Shown here in pieces: positions 44,681-53,806 of a DNA stretch of 64,000 nucleotides. The notes under the pieces were generated by a model, which worked only from the letters and a program-made list of their open reading frames with translations, was not told the origin of the DNA and did no database searches. This DNA is from Sphingomonas sp. Root710 (GTDB lineage Bacteria > Pseudomonadota > Alphaproteobacteria > Sphingomonadales > Sphingomonadaceae), in NCBI RefSeq assembly GCF_001429065.1, contig NZ_LMIB01000016.1, forward strand, positions 319,684 to 383,683, given 5' to 3'. Both the position numbers and the translations under genes were made by a program. How positions within the stretch are numbered: position 1 is the stretch's first letter; every line of letters starts with the position of its first letter.

Positions 44681-45349
44681 TTACGTCCCGATTCTGGCTT
44701 CCGCCCGTGCCTCCAGCAGCCCCCACAATCCGCGATGCTGGACGAGCAGCTGCTGCGCGCCGAACACCATCGCGCGCTCGACGCCGGGGTATTCGGCGGC
44801 GTCGGCAAGCGCCATCGTCCGGCGTGGCGAAGGGAGGGCAGGCGGGGTGAGGGCGACGCCGAAGCGTTGCGCCGCGGCGTCGATCACCGCGCGGATCGAG
44901 CGCCAGTCGAGTACCAGCGCCATCGCCGCGCCGAGCGCGCAGCCGTTGCGATCCGACCGGGCGAGCATTTCGAGCGCGTGGCGCTGCCCCGCGACCGCGG
45001 CTTCGGACTGGGCCTGGCCCGGGGTGCTGGGCAGCGGCCCCGCCGCGACGACGACCTGGGTCAGATAGAGGCGCTCCTCGGCGAAACCCTGCGCGGCGGC
45101 GTCGAGCCAGGCGCGTGCACCATCGCTTGCCGGCTTCTTACGGGCAAGGTCGATCACGCCCGGCTGGCGGCCATGAAGATTGGCGATGAAATGAACGGCA
45201 TCGGCCAGGTCGCGGCCGGCCTCGCGGCCCCGCGAAAAGATATGACAGGCGATATAGGGATGGCTCTTGCCACCATCGTCGCAGATCAGCGCACCGATCG
45301 TCCCGGCCGCGCTGGGACGCGCAGCCGCCTGCTGTAGTTCATACGCCAT
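44681..45349 (-). CDS. Conserved protein of unknown function
   Basis: A 222-residue, mainly helical, soluble protein (ATG 45349, MAYELQQAAARPSAAGTIGA). It contains HFIANLHGRQPGVIDLARKK, a possible Cys-poor helical bundle, and no recognised motif. The HxxNLHG and DRNGCALGAAMAL stretches look conserved-type. It is upstream of moxR on the same strand, separated by a repeat element and the hairpin leader. I do not recognise the family. Confidence 0.7.
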   Translation of the reverse strand: MAYELQQAAARPSAAGTIGALICDDGGKSHPYIACHIFSRGREAGRDLADAVHFIANLHGRQPGVIDLARKKPASDGARAWLDAAAQGFAEERLYLTQVVVAAGPLPSTPGQAQSEAAVAGQRHALEMLARSDRNGCALGAAMALVLDWRSIRAVIDAAAQRFGVALTPPALPSPRRTMALADAAEYPGVERAMVFGAQQLLVQHRGLWGLLEARAEARIGT

Positions 45350-45581
45350 ACGCAACACACCCCGAATACAACCGGACCATAAGCACGATCGGCATAAACG
45401 CTGCCTCTCGTGCGAATCGCTATAGCCAGATGCGGTAAATAGCCCGTTACGCCGTCGAAAAATTGGTGGTTAACAAAGCGCCTACGCCGCTATGTCCGGT
45501 GTCGGCCCGCAGCGGGAGCCGATAATTTCCCGTAAAACATCCATTTGCCGTTCAGCCTGATGGCGCTAGAGGGGACCGCTT

Positions 45582-46112
45582 ATGGCGCGTTCATCCTCCC
45601 GTTCGAACGACTGGGGTTTCCCCCGCTGGCGCGGCTATGGCAGCGAGCGGGGGGCGACCCAGGTGCGGATGTGCGACCGCCATGGCTGCGACCAGCCGGG
45701 CGACTGCCCTGCACCCAAGGCGCCGAACAGCCGCGAGCGCTGGTATTTCTGCCCGCGCCACGCCGAGGAATATAATCGCAACTGGGATTATTTCGCCGGC
45801 CTGTCGGCAGAGGAAGCCGCGGCGCGCGAGGCCGACGAGAAGCGCTCGGCCTCGGGCTATGCCGAGCAGGCGCATTATGGCTGGGCGGGCCCCGGCGACG
45901 GCCGCTGGTCGCGCGACGAGATGCGCGCCTTCGAGACGCTTGAGCTCGAAGTCGACGCCGGCTTCGAGGCGGTGAAGGCGGCGTGGCGGCGGCTGGCCAA
46001 GGCCAACCACCCCGACGTGAAGCCGAACGACGCCGAGGCGGCAGTGCGCTTCCAGGCGGTGCAGGCGGCGTTCGAGATATTGCGCCGCGCCGAGGAACGC
46101 CGCCCCCGCTGA
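45582..46112 (+). CDS. J-domain protein with N-terminal Cys/His module
   Basis: A 176-residue protein. The N-terminal half has a possible zinc-binding set, MCDRHGCDQPGDC and FCPRH. The C-terminal 60 residues form a J domain with the HPD tripeptide (KANHPDVKP). J proteins stimulate DnaK ATPase and recruit clients. No signal or membrane helix is seen. The ATG at 45582 is preceded by GAGGGG. Client is unknown. Confidence 0.85.
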   Translation: MARSSSRSNDWGFPRWRGYGSERGATQVRMCDRHGCDQPGDCPAPKAPNSRERWYFCPRHAEEYNRNWDYFAGLSAEEAAAREADEKRSASGYAEQAHYGWAGPGDGRWSRDEMRAFETLELEVDAGFEAVKAAWRRLAKANHPDVKPNDAEAAVRFQAVQAAFEILRRAEERRPR

Positions 46113-46261
46113 TAGGTGATTTCCGCTACGGCAGCTTAATGTGGATCAAATTCCGGCCCGCGTCGTTCCGTAACCATATGAACGCCGGTGACCTGCAACT
46201 TCGCGTGCATGGCCCCCGTAGTTGCTAGGGGCTTGCGCCGCGGAACGCATGGGAGAGCCGG

Positions 46262-46603
46262 GTGCGGATTTTATGCGTCGACGATGACGGGCTGGTGCGG
46301 GCGGTGACTGCCGATCTGCTGCGTGAACTGGGCCATGACGTGATCGAGGCCGGCGGCGGCAACGACGCCGCCGGTATCATCGCCGCCGCGACACCGATCG
46401 ACATGCTGGTCACCGACATCCACATGCCCGGCGGTCCCGACGGCCTCGAACTGGCTCATTATGCGCGCACGCAATTGCCCGGCCTGCCGGTTATCTATTT
46501 CAGCGGACTCGCCCATGTCGTGCCGCGCGACGTTGAGGGGGTGGTGCTGGCGAAACCGTGCAGCCTGGGCCAGCTGCAGCAGGCGATCGACGGCTGGCAC
46601 TGA
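46262..46603 (+). CDS. Single-domain response regulator
   Basis: A 113-residue receiver domain with acidic residues Asp7-Asp9 (CVDDDG), phospho-acceptor Asp52 (VTDIHMP), Ser in YFSGLAH in the place of the usual Thr, and Lys in VLAKPCS. It lacks an output domain, like CheY-type and stress receivers paired with histidine kinases elsewhere. The start is GTG at 46262. The cognate kinase is not nearby. Confidence 0.88.
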   Translation: MRILCVDDDGLVRAVTADLLRELGHDVIEAGGGNDAAGIIAAATPIDMLVTDIHMPGGPDGLELAHYARTQLPGLPVIYFSGLAHVVPRDVEGVVLAKPCSLGQLQQAIDGWH

Positions 46604-46618
46604 CGGGGCTTTGTGGCT

Positions 46619-47596
46619 TCAATCGCGCGCGTTGATCTTGGCGCGGCCGGTGAGCACCGCGAGGCTCGCGCGTTCGTTGGCGCGCAGCGCGCGGGGATCG
46701 GCGGGAACCGCCTCGATCCATCGGCCGCCCTTGGCCATGTCGACAAAGGCCGGGGCGACATAGGATTTGCGGCAGACGGCGGGGGTGTTGCCGAGCTGGC
46801 GGGCGACCTCTTCGAGCAGCGTCTTCACCGATGTCCGCCGCCCGCGTGCGAGCATGCCCGCCGCGACCGCGCAGGCGCGCCAGGTCCGGAAGGTCTTGGC
46901 GGTGCCGGCGCCGTCGGTCAGCTCGCAGATCCATTCGTTGATGTCGGCGGCGCGGACACGCAGGCCCGATCGGGTCGCGAACAGCGTGCCGGCGCCCGCG
47001 GTCTTGAGCTCGGCGAGCGCGGCGGCGAGCGCGGCGTCCTTCCCCGAGAGCTCGGCGCGGATGCCATGCTTGCCGTAGAAGCAGAGGTGGATTTCGTCGC
47101 CATTGATCCGCGCGTGCCGGTTGAGCAGCGTGGTCGCGCCGAAGCTGCCGCGCGCCGCGGAATCGGCCGATCCCACCCGGATCGCGAAACCGTCGAGCAG
47201 CCGCACCGCAGCGGCGCGCGCGCGTTCCCACGGGTCTTCGCTCTTCAGCGCGCGGCGGACTGCGGCGCGGAGCTGCGGCAGATGCTTCGCGAACGCGGGC
47301 AGTCCGGCGAATTTCTCCTGGTCGCGCGCCTCGCGCCAGCTGTTGTGGTAGCGATATTGCTTGCGCCCCGCCGCGTCGAAGCCGGTGGCCTGCACCGGCG
47401 CCTGCGGGTCGGGATTGATCCACACCTTGCGCCAGGCGGGCGGGATGCCAAGGCCGAGGATGCGCATCCGCTCCTCTACATCGCTGACCGTCGACCCGTC
47501 AGGCGCGACGAAGCGCCACCCCCGCCCGCGCCGGGTGCGGCTGATCCCGGGGGCGGAGTCGATCGTGTCGAGCTGTTCGATAGGGCGATGTTGCAT
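46619..47596 (-). CDS. DNA topoisomerase IB
   Basis: The 325-residue protein (ATG 47596, MQHRPIEQL; GTG/ATG further up also open) is a poxvirus-type topoisomerase IB, relaxing supercoils by nicking one strand. The catalytic tyrosine is in NTPAVCRKSYVAP (residue about 279), with an Arg in FRTWRA and a Lys in FYGKHG. The N-terminal domain has GRKQYRYHNSWREARD, which clamps DNA. It is convergent with the receiver gene, 15 nt apart. Confidence 0.93.
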   Translation of the reverse strand: MQHRPIEQLDTIDSAPGISRTRRGRGWRFVAPDGSTVSDVEERMRILGLGIPPAWRKVWINPDPQAPVQATGFDAAGRKQYRYHNSWREARDQEKFAGLPAFAKHLPQLRAAVRRALKSEDPWERARAAAVRLLDGFAIRVGSADSAARGSFGATTLLNRHARINGDEIHLCFYGKHGIRAELSGKDAALAAALAELKTAGAGTLFATRSGLRVRAADINEWICELTDGAGTAKTFRTWRACAVAAGMLARGRRTSVKTLLEEVARQLGNTPAVCRKSYVAPAFVDMAKGGRWIEAVPADPRALRANERASLAVLTGRAKINARD

Positions 47597-47657
47597 GGGA
47601 ATGCACAACGCAGGAGGCAGAGATCTGTGCCCGTCACGTCTGACGGATTAGCGGAGC

Positions 47658-48074
47658 CTACTCCGCGCCGAGATCGTCGGGGAGCGGGTCGCGGCCGGAT
47701 ATGCGGCGGGCGAGGGCTTCGGCGTCGGTCAGGTTCCAGCGGCCGGGAATCTCGATCACCCCGCCGGTCAGCGGCTTGCGGATCAGTTCGGTGGCGAGCG
47801 TCTTGCCGTCGAGCGCGATCTGCATCGGCTTGCCGATCAGCGATTCGGTGATCTCGCCGAGGCGCTTCGTGGCGGCCGGGGTCAGCGTCACCATGATGCC
47901 GACTTTGCTGTTTATGTCGGGCAGCGCGCGGGCGTCGAGGATATCGGTAGCGGCGAAGCTTTCGCCGGCGATGGTCAGTCTGCCGGTCGCGAAGCTGGCG
48001 GCGGGCGGCGCGGCGGGGGCGGGCGCGGCGAGCGGCGCGACGGCGAGCAGCAGCAGGGCGAGCCGCCGGGTCAT
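47658..48074 (-). CDS. Secreted protein resembling the SecD periplasmic head
   Basis: A 138-residue protein with a signal peptide (MTRRLALLLLAVAPLAAPAP). The mature part follows the SecDF P1-head subdomain pattern: a strand with FAATDILDARAL, VGIMVTLTPAATKRLGEITESLIG and MQIALDGKTLATELIRKPLTGG, ending IPGRWNLTDAEALARRI. In SecD this domain moves during preprotein release; here it is a stand-alone periplasmic protein. It overlaps the stop of sufE by 4 nt, so it is coupled to an iron-sulfur gene. Function unknown. Confidence 0.7.
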   Translation of the reverse strand: MTRRLALLLLAVAPLAAPAPAAPPAASFATGRLTIAGESFAATDILDARALPDINSKVGIMVTLTPAATKRLGEITESLIGKPMQIALDGKTLATELIRKPLTGGVIEIPGRWNLTDAEALARRISGRDPLPDDLGAE

Positions 48075-48484
48075 GCGTAGCGCTCCGCGGTCGCCTGGAT
48101 CAGCGCGATCATGTTGGGGATTCCCTGGGTGCGGTTCGAGCTGAGCTGGTTCTTCAGGTCGAAGGGCGCCAGCGCGGCAGCGATGTCGGTGTCACGGATC
48201 TCCGCGGCCGGCTTGTCCTGCACGGTCAGCAGCACCAGCGCGATGATGCCCTTGGTGATCGCGGCGTTGCTGTCGGCGAGGAAGTGCAGCGAGCCGTCTT
48301 CGCGGACGGTGGGATAGACCCACACCGCCGCAGAGCAGCCGCGCACCAGCGTCGCGTCGGTCTTCAGCGCATCGGGCATCGGCTCCAGCGCCTTGCCGAG
48401 ATCGATCAGCAGGCGATAGCGGTCGTCGGCGTCGAGAAATTTATATTCTTCGACGATGTCGTCGAAACGGGCGGGCTCGGTCAT
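48071..48484 (-). CDS. sufE: Cysteine desulfuration protein SufE
   Basis: SufE accepts sulfur from SufS on a conserved cysteine and passes it to SufB for Fe-S cluster assembly. The 137-residue protein has RGCSAAVWV with the active cysteine near residue 50, DADDRYRLLIDLG near 18 and a C-terminal LSSNRTQGIPNM block. The other suf genes are not in the window. A repeat element lies upstream. Confidence 0.93.
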   Translation of the reverse strand: MTEPARFDDIVEEYKFLDADDRYRLLIDLGKALEPMPDALKTDATLVRGCSAAVWVYPTVREDGSLHFLADSNAAITKGIIALVLLTVQDKPAAEIRDTDIAAALAPFDLKNQLSSNRTQGIPNMIALIQATAERYA

Positions 48485-48538
48485 GCAAGCGAGCTAGAGG
48501 ATTTCGGGGCAGATTTGAACCGACTTCCCCTTTTCAAC

Positions 48539-48627
48539 CGTCATCCTGAACTTGTTTCAGGATCCACCCATGATCTTGGGGCATGCCCCTGCGGAAGAGT
48601 GGATGCTGAAACAAGTTCAGCATGACG
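48539..48627. repeat. Inverted-repeat element, CGTCATGCTGAAC family (copy 4)
   Basis: Left arm CGTCATCCTGAACTTGTTTC, right arm complement ending TTCAGCATGACG. It separates the psp-locus small genes from sufE and may end the psp transcript. Confidence 0.88.
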
Positions 48628-48641
48628 GCTTGCGGACGTGA

Positions 48642-48884
48642 TTACAGATCGACCCCGGCCGCGATCGCCTCAAGCTTGCGGACGCGTTCCTTGAGGTCGG
48701 CGAGTTCGATGCGGGCGGCGGGGGAAGGGGCGCTGGGGGCAGACGGGGCGTGATGCTGGCCCTGGAGCTTCATCCGCTCGAGTTCGAGCCAGCCGCGCCA
48801 GCCGCTCAGCGCGGTCCAGGCCAGGACGACGACGCCGATCAGGCTCGCGCCACTGATGGTCAGCCAGAAGATGGGATCCTGCAT
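48642..48884 (-). CDS. Small membrane/coil protein downstream of psp genes
   Basis: An 80-residue protein with one N-terminal membrane helix (about 8-29), a Pro/Ser/Ala linker (APSAPSAPS) and a short amphipathic C-terminal coil, ADLKERVRKLEAIAAG. The coil resembles those of its two upstream neighbours and PspB. Third in the series after pspC. Confidence 0.75.
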   Translation of the reverse strand: MQDPIFWLTISGASLIGVVVLAWTALSGWRGWLELERMKLQGQHHAPSAPSAPSPAARIELADLKERVRKLEAIAAGVDL

Positions 48885-48908
48885 GGTCAGGTTTCCTTTC
48901 GTCTTCGC

Positions 48909-49166
48909 TCAGTCGCGGTGGCGGAGCGCTTCGATCTCGCGATCGAGGGTCAGGCCGCGGTCGTTTTCGGTGGCGATCCGCTCGAGCACCGCGACCCGCT
49001 CCTTGAGCGCGCGCAATTCGTCACGGAGCCGCTGGTTCTCGGCATCGTCGGCAGGGCGGACATAATCCTCGCCCTTGTGGCGGCGGACAACGCCATATTT
49101 GGCGCGGAAGATGCTGGCGATCGCGGTGATCGCGACGATCAGCACCACCATTTCGAAGGGATTCAT
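48909..49166 (-). CDS. PspB-like small membrane/coil protein (A)
   Basis: An 85-residue protein: N-terminal membrane helix (about 5-20), a basic turn (RAKYGVVRRHKG) and a C-terminal coiled coil LRALKERVAVLERI followed by LDREIEALRHRD. The ERVAVLERI and EIEALR pieces are shared with its neighbour and PspC. The layout (membrane helix then coil) is that of PspB. It probably inserts in the inner membrane with the coil inside the cell. Not a recognised named family. Confidence 0.8.
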   Translation of the reverse strand: MNPFEMVVLIVAITAIASIFRAKYGVVRRHKGEDYVRPADDAENQRLRDELRALKERVAVLERIATENDRGLTLDREIEALRHRD

Positions 49167-49193
49167 CTGGAGTCTCCGAAACTCGGCTTGGGA

Positions 49194-49448
49194 TCAGTTG
49201 ATGGGCTGGTCGCGCAGCCGGTCGATCTCGTCGGCCAGCACCGTCGACCGGTCGGTCAGGATGCGTTCGAGGACGGCGACGCGCTGTTCGAGCCGCTCGG
49301 TCTTCGCCGCATATTGCGCGGCCTTCTCGGCGGTGTCGGCGGAGATCGCGGCGAGCTTCTTTTCCTGGAAGCGCATCCAGTCGGTGGCGACCCAGGCGGC
49401 GATGCCCAGGATCGGGATGCTCAACACCATGAAAGGGAACCAGTTCAT
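49194..49448 (-). CDS. PspB-like small membrane/coil protein (B)
   Basis: An 84-residue protein: membrane helix at about 4-22, then a long coil with EKAAQYAAKTERLEQRVAVL (heptad pattern) and ERILTDRS, ending ADEIDRLRDQ. It repeats the motif of the next gene. It follows pspC after a 163-nt spacer with a possible TTGACG -35 at the minus-strand side and a TTTGTC/GACAAA inverted repeat, so it may have its own promoter. Confidence 0.8.
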   Translation of the reverse strand: MNWFPFMVLSIPILGIAAWVATDWMRFQEKKLAAISADTAEKAAQYAAKTERLEQRVAVLERILTDRSTVLADEIDRLRDQPIN

Positions 49449-49611
49449 CGTTCAAACCCCTAAACCATGCTGCGATCACTGTTTACACTTTTGTTTGTCC
49501 ATTTTTTTCGACAAACAGCATCCTGGCTCGACGAAAATCGTCAAGACGGTAATCTTCCGTCGGTGTTGGCGGCGCCCTGCGAAATATTCGGTCGCGACGC
49601 CGGCAGGGCCG
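49449..49611 (-). promoter_or_regulatory. Spacer with candidate promoter and inverted repeats upstream of the small psp-like genes
   Basis: On the minus strand the spacer carries GACGG...CCGTC, a TTGACG box, and TTTGTC(10 nt)GACAAA about 50 nt before the 84-residue gene. These could be a second promoter and operator, allowing the small genes to be expressed apart from pspABC. The assignment is weak. Confidence 0.3.
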
Positions 49612-49992
49612 TCAGCGCAGTGCGTCGATCTCGCGGGCCAGTGCCGAATTGTGGCTCGTCACATGGGTCTCGATGTCGGCGATGCGGCGATCAATGTCGC
49701 GGAACTTGGCGCGGACGTCGCGGACCGACGCGCCGGGCCGGGCCCGCACCGTCTGCCAGAACTTCTCGTCCTCGCGGCTCTCGCCATAGAATTCGCCGGG
49801 CTTGTCGCTGGCCAGCCAGTTGATCACGAGATAGGCGACCAGCGCCCAGGGGAAGGTCATGATCGTCAGGATCACCACGCCCACCCGGATCAGCGTCACG
49901 TCGACGCCGGTATAGTCGGCCAGCCCGGCGCAGACGCCCAGCCATTTGCGGTTACGCTTGTCGAGGTAGAATTTGGTGCGGCGAGCGGACAT
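49612..49992 (-). CDS. pspC: Phage-shock protein C
   Basis: From ATG 49992 the 126-residue protein has the PspC domain: KFYLDKRNRKWLGVCAGLAD (core GVCAGLADYTGVDVTLIRVG) with a following membrane helix, VVILTIMTFPWALVAYLVIN. The C-terminal extension forms a coil, RDIDRRIADIETHV then LAREIDALR, which resembles the coils of the neighbouring small proteins. PspC senses envelope stress and helps bind PspA. It follows pspB after 38 nt. Confidence 0.95.
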   Translation of the reverse strand: MSARRTKFYLDKRNRKWLGVCAGLADYTGVDVTLIRVGVVILTIMTFPWALVAYLVINWLASDKPGEFYGESREDEKFWQTVRARPGASVRDVRAKFRDIDRRIADIETHVTSHNSALAREIDALR

Positions 49993-50030
49993 TTCGAACT
50001 TCCCTTCCTGTTGCAAGCGGCTGCCAGCGG

Positions 50031-50300
50031 TCAATTGTCGCGGCGCCAGTCTTCATCATGGCTGCGCTCGGCGGCCTGGCGGGGGCGCCATGCCGGGTCC
50101 TGGCTGTCCAGGATCTTCTCCAGCGTGCCGAGCCGTTCGTCGAGGCGACGCGCCAGGACGTGCATGTCGTCGAGCAGCTTCTCATCCTCGACCGTCAGGC
50201 CGCCATTCTTCTTCCACTGGGTGACATAGTGGAAGATCAGCCATGGCAGCCCGAGGAAGAGGATGCCGACGACGACGATGGGGACGAGCGTGTCTTCCAT
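50031..50300 (-). CDS. pspB: Phage-shock protein B
   Basis: An 89-residue inner-membrane protein with one helix (about 7-26), PWLIFHYVTQWKKNGGLT and a C-terminal coil LLDDMHVLARRLDERLGTLE, as in PspB. PspB works with PspC as the sensor that frees PspF from PspA. It lies 4 nt after pspA. Confidence 0.95.
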   Translation of the reverse strand: MEDTLVPIVVVGILFLGLPWLIFHYVTQWKKNGGLTVEDEKLLDDMHVLARRLDERLGTLEKILDSQDPAWRPRQAAERSHDEDWRRDN

Positions 50301-50304
50301 CGGA

Positions 50305-50976
50305 TCAGGCTCCCTTGCCCGAGGCCTTCGCCTTCAGCGCGGCGAGTTCGGCGTCTACCTTGTCGCTCGAGCGCAGCTCGGCGATCTCTTCCTCGAGGGT
50401 CTTCGGCGCGGCCCCCATGCCCGCCGCATCGGCGCGGCCCTCGGCATAGTCGACCCGGCGCTCGAGCAGCTCGAAGCGCGAGAAGGCGTCGTCGATCTTC
50501 GGACCGGCATACATCTCGCGCATCTTCGCGCGGTTGTTCGCCGATTCGAGGCGGGTGACGATGCTGTTCTGGCGCGCGCGTGCCTCGCGCAGCTTGCCCT
50601 GCAGCTTGGCGATGTCGCCTTCCGAGGACTTCAGCGACTCGTCGAGCAGGGTGATCTCGTCCTGAAGCTGCTCGGCCAGGTCGGCGGCCTTCTGCTTCTC
50701 GATCAGCGCGGCCTTGGCGAGGTCTTCGCGGTCCTTCGACAGCGCGAGTTCAGCCTTTTCGAGCCAGTTTGCCTGAACGGTCTCCAGCTTGGCGATCTGC
50801 CGGCGGAGTTCCTTCTGGTCGGCGATGGTGCGCGCGGCGGAGGCGCGGACCTCGACGAGGGTTTCCTCCATTTCGAGGATGATCATGCGGATCATCTTCG
50901 CCGGGTCTTCCGCCTTGTCGAGCAGGTCGGTGACGTTGGCGGCGATGATGTCTCGGGTGCGGGAGAAAATCCCCAT
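50305..50976 (-). CDS. pspA: Phage-shock protein A
   Basis: PspA (ESCRT-III-like) binds stressed inner membrane and restrains PspF. From ATG 50976 the 223-residue product starts MGIFSRTRDIIAANVTDLLDKAEDP, with the amphipathic N-terminal helix, and continues as a long coiled coil (for example EDPAKMIRMIILEMEETLVE and LRREIAKLE-like repeats). Length fits. It is the second gene after the 48-residue peptide gene and is served by the sigma-54 promoter at 51272. Confidence 0.96.
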   Translation of the reverse strand: MGIFSRTRDIIAANVTDLLDKAEDPAKMIRMIILEMEETLVEVRASAARTIADQKELRRQIAKLETVQANWLEKAELALSKDREDLAKAALIEKQKAADLAEQLQDEITLLDESLKSSEGDIAKLQGKLREARARQNSIVTRLESANNRAKMREMYAGPKIDDAFSRFELLERRVDYAEGRADAAGMGAAPKTLEEEIAELRSSDKVDAELAALKAKASGKGA

Positions 50977-51066
50977 CGTCTGGCTCCTTGGAATACGCTC
51001 GATACTGTTGGTTGGGGGGAGCGTCCGGCCCGGCAGCTTATCCGCTTCGGGCCTGGACGCCATGCT

Positions 51067-51213
51067 TTACTTGACGATCTGGACAACCTTGGCGGCGGCC
51101 ACATCGGCGCGGGCCGGGGCGACGGCGCCCAGCACGCAGATGGTGGAAAGAACGACCGCACCAATCGTCGAAACGGTGATGCGCTGGAGGTCGATCTTGT
51201 CGAGCTTGAACAT
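51067..51213 (-). CDS. 48-residue peptide at the head of the psp operon
   Basis: ATG 51213 to the stop at 51067 encodes a small protein with a hydrophobic segment (VSTIGAVVLSTICVLGAVAP) and a polar tail (ARADVAAAKVVQIVK); ARA-D looks like a signal peptidase site. It is the first gene downstream of the sigma-54 promoter, 90 nt ahead of pspA. It may be a secreted or membrane stress peptide. Not a known psp gene by name. Confidence 0.65.
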   Translation of the reverse strand: MFKLDKIDLQRITVSTIGAVVLSTICVLGAVAPARADVAAAKVVQIVK

Positions 51214-51271
51214 GGTCGTGGTCCTTGATGACATTGGCGTTCCCGGCATCGGCCGGTGTTGCCAGATATAT

Positions 51272-51288
51272 TGCAGGGACCGTGCCAA
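51272..51288 (-). promoter_or_regulatory. Sigma-54 promoter of the psp operon
   Basis: The minus strand reads TTGGCACGGTCCCTGCA (51288-51272), one base away from the consensus TGGCACG-N4-TTGCA for RpoN. It lies 59 nt upstream of the small peptide gene and in the spacer shared with divergent pspF, where PspF enhancer sites would be expected upstream (51300-51380). Confidence 0.85.
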
Positions 51289-51387
51289 TTTCGAAAATGG
51301 CTTAAATCCGGGCTTTTTCAGCTATGGCCGGCTGGCCCGCACATTTTGCTGTTGCCAAGACTTAGGAAAATTTGCCAACTCTCAGGC

Positions 51388-52433
<1,046 letters not shown>

Positions 52434-52437
<4 letters not shown>

Positions 52438-53177
52438 CCCCCGCCGATCGGCTCTTCGCGAGCTTCGACCGGCTCTACATCCTCAACTTGCCGGGCCGCG
52501 CCGACCGCCGCGACGAAATGGCGGGCGAACTGGTCCGGATCGGCACGTCGCTCGGCGATCCGCGCGTGCGGCTTTTCCCCGCGATCCGCCCCGCCGACGC
52601 GGGCGGCTTCGCCAATATCGGCGCACATGGCTGTTTCCTCAGCCATCTGGCGATGCTGCGCGAGGCGCGCGACCTCGGCTGCCACGCGATCCTGATCCTC
52701 GAGGATGATTGCGATTTCGCCGCGGGGATCGAGCGGCTGCTGCCGCCCGCGCTCGACCAGCTCGACGTCCTCGGCTTCGACATCTTCTATGGCGGCTATG
52801 CGCTGCCCGAGGGGGTCGGCGCCGCCGATCCTGCCGCCACCCCGCTGATGCTCGCCGATGGCGCGGCAGCGGTGCGGACGACCCATTTCATCGGCTTCGG
52901 CCGCACCGCGATCGCGGCGCTGATACCCTATCTGGAGGCGATGCTCACCCGCCCGCGCGGCAGCGCCGAAGGCGGGCCGATGCATGTCGATGGGGCCTAT
53001 AGCTGGTTCCGCGCGAGCCGAAGCGACCTGTCGACCTGGCTCGCCCGCCCGCCGCTCGGCCATCAGCGGCCATCGCGCACCGACATCGCCCCGCCGGGCC
53101 CGCTCGACCGATTGCCGGGGCCGCTGCGCCGGCTGGCCCGCGCGGCGAAGCGCGCGTGGATGCGGCATCGCCGCTGA
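52434..53177 (+). CDS. Glycosyltransferase family 25 protein
   Basis: A 247-residue protein of the GT25 (LPS glycosyltransferase) family: LYILNLPGRADRRDEM near the start, GAHGCFLSHLAML near residue 63 and the DxD-like ILILEDDCDF near 85. It transfers a sugar, probably to LPS or another glycan. It overlaps pspF by 4 nt, so it may be coexpressed with it; the reason is unknown. A terminator follows at 53194. Confidence 0.88.
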
Positions 53178-53193
53178 CGGACGCCCAAAAGAA

Positions 53194-53228
53194 AAAGGCC
53201 GGAGGCTTGCGCCCCCGGCCCTTTCTTC
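53194..53228. terminator. Bidirectional terminator between GT25 and PuuD-like genes
   Basis: AAAGGCCGG (53194-53202) and CCGGCCCTTT (53215-53224) pair with one bulged base across a 12-nt loop. T-rich stretches follow on the plus strand and A-rich ones precede it, so it can end both convergent genes. Confidence 0.8.
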
Positions 53229-53245
53229 ATGATGTCAAACAACCA

Positions 53246-53806
53246 TCAGGAGAAGTTTGCCATCGCGTAGAGCATCGGAATCGAGAGCAGCGTGTTGACG
53301 CGCGAGAAGATCATCGCGGTCTTTGCCGACTTCGCCTTGGTGTCGGCGTCGGCCTCGACGATGCCCAGCGCCTTCTTCTGGTTCGGCCAGATGATGACCC
53401 AGACGTTGAACGCCATGATCAACGCCAGCCACATGCCGATGCCGATCAGTTCGAAACCAGCCGTAAAGGTAAGCGCCTGGTGGAGATAACCGCTGACATG
53501 CGCGACGGCGAGACCGGTCAGCACGGTGAAGGCGGCGCCCCAGCGGAAGAAGAACAGCGCGTTCGGCGCGATATATTTGGAAACGCCCGGCTTCAGCTCG
53601 GCCGGCACCGACGGCATCGTCGGGATCTGCACGAAGTTGAAATAATAGAGCAGGCCGATCCAGGTGATGCCGAAGAAGACATGCAGCCAGCGCAGCACAT
53701 AGCTGAGCAGCAGCGTCTGATCAGGGCCCAGATAGGCGATCAGGGCGATAGCGGCGACGAGGCCGGTAAGCAGCACCAGATGTAGATTGCCGAAAAACTT
53801 GTCCAT
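53246..53806 (-). CDS. PuuD-like urate hydroxylase membrane domain
   Basis: A 186-residue polytopic protein with about five membrane helices. Blocks such as LRWLHVFFGITWIGLLYYFNF, FFRWGAAFTVLTGL and AFNVWVIIWPNQKKALG, with conserved His/Trp/Arg, match the membrane part of PuuD-type urate hydroxylases (COG3748). It lacks the C-terminal cytochrome c domain of the full enzyme. Homologues are sometimes mislabelled as NusG. Whether it acts on urate is not certain. Confidence 0.65.
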   Translation of the reverse strand: MDKFFGNLHLVLLTGLVAAIALIAYLGPDQTLLLSYVLRWLHVFFGITWIGLLYYFNFVQIPTMPSVPAELKPGVSKYIAPNALFFFRWGAAFTVLTGLAVAHVSGYLHQALTFTAGFELIGIGMWLALIMAFNVWVIIWPNQKKALGIVEADADTKAKSAKTAMIFSRVNTLLSIPMLYAMANFS

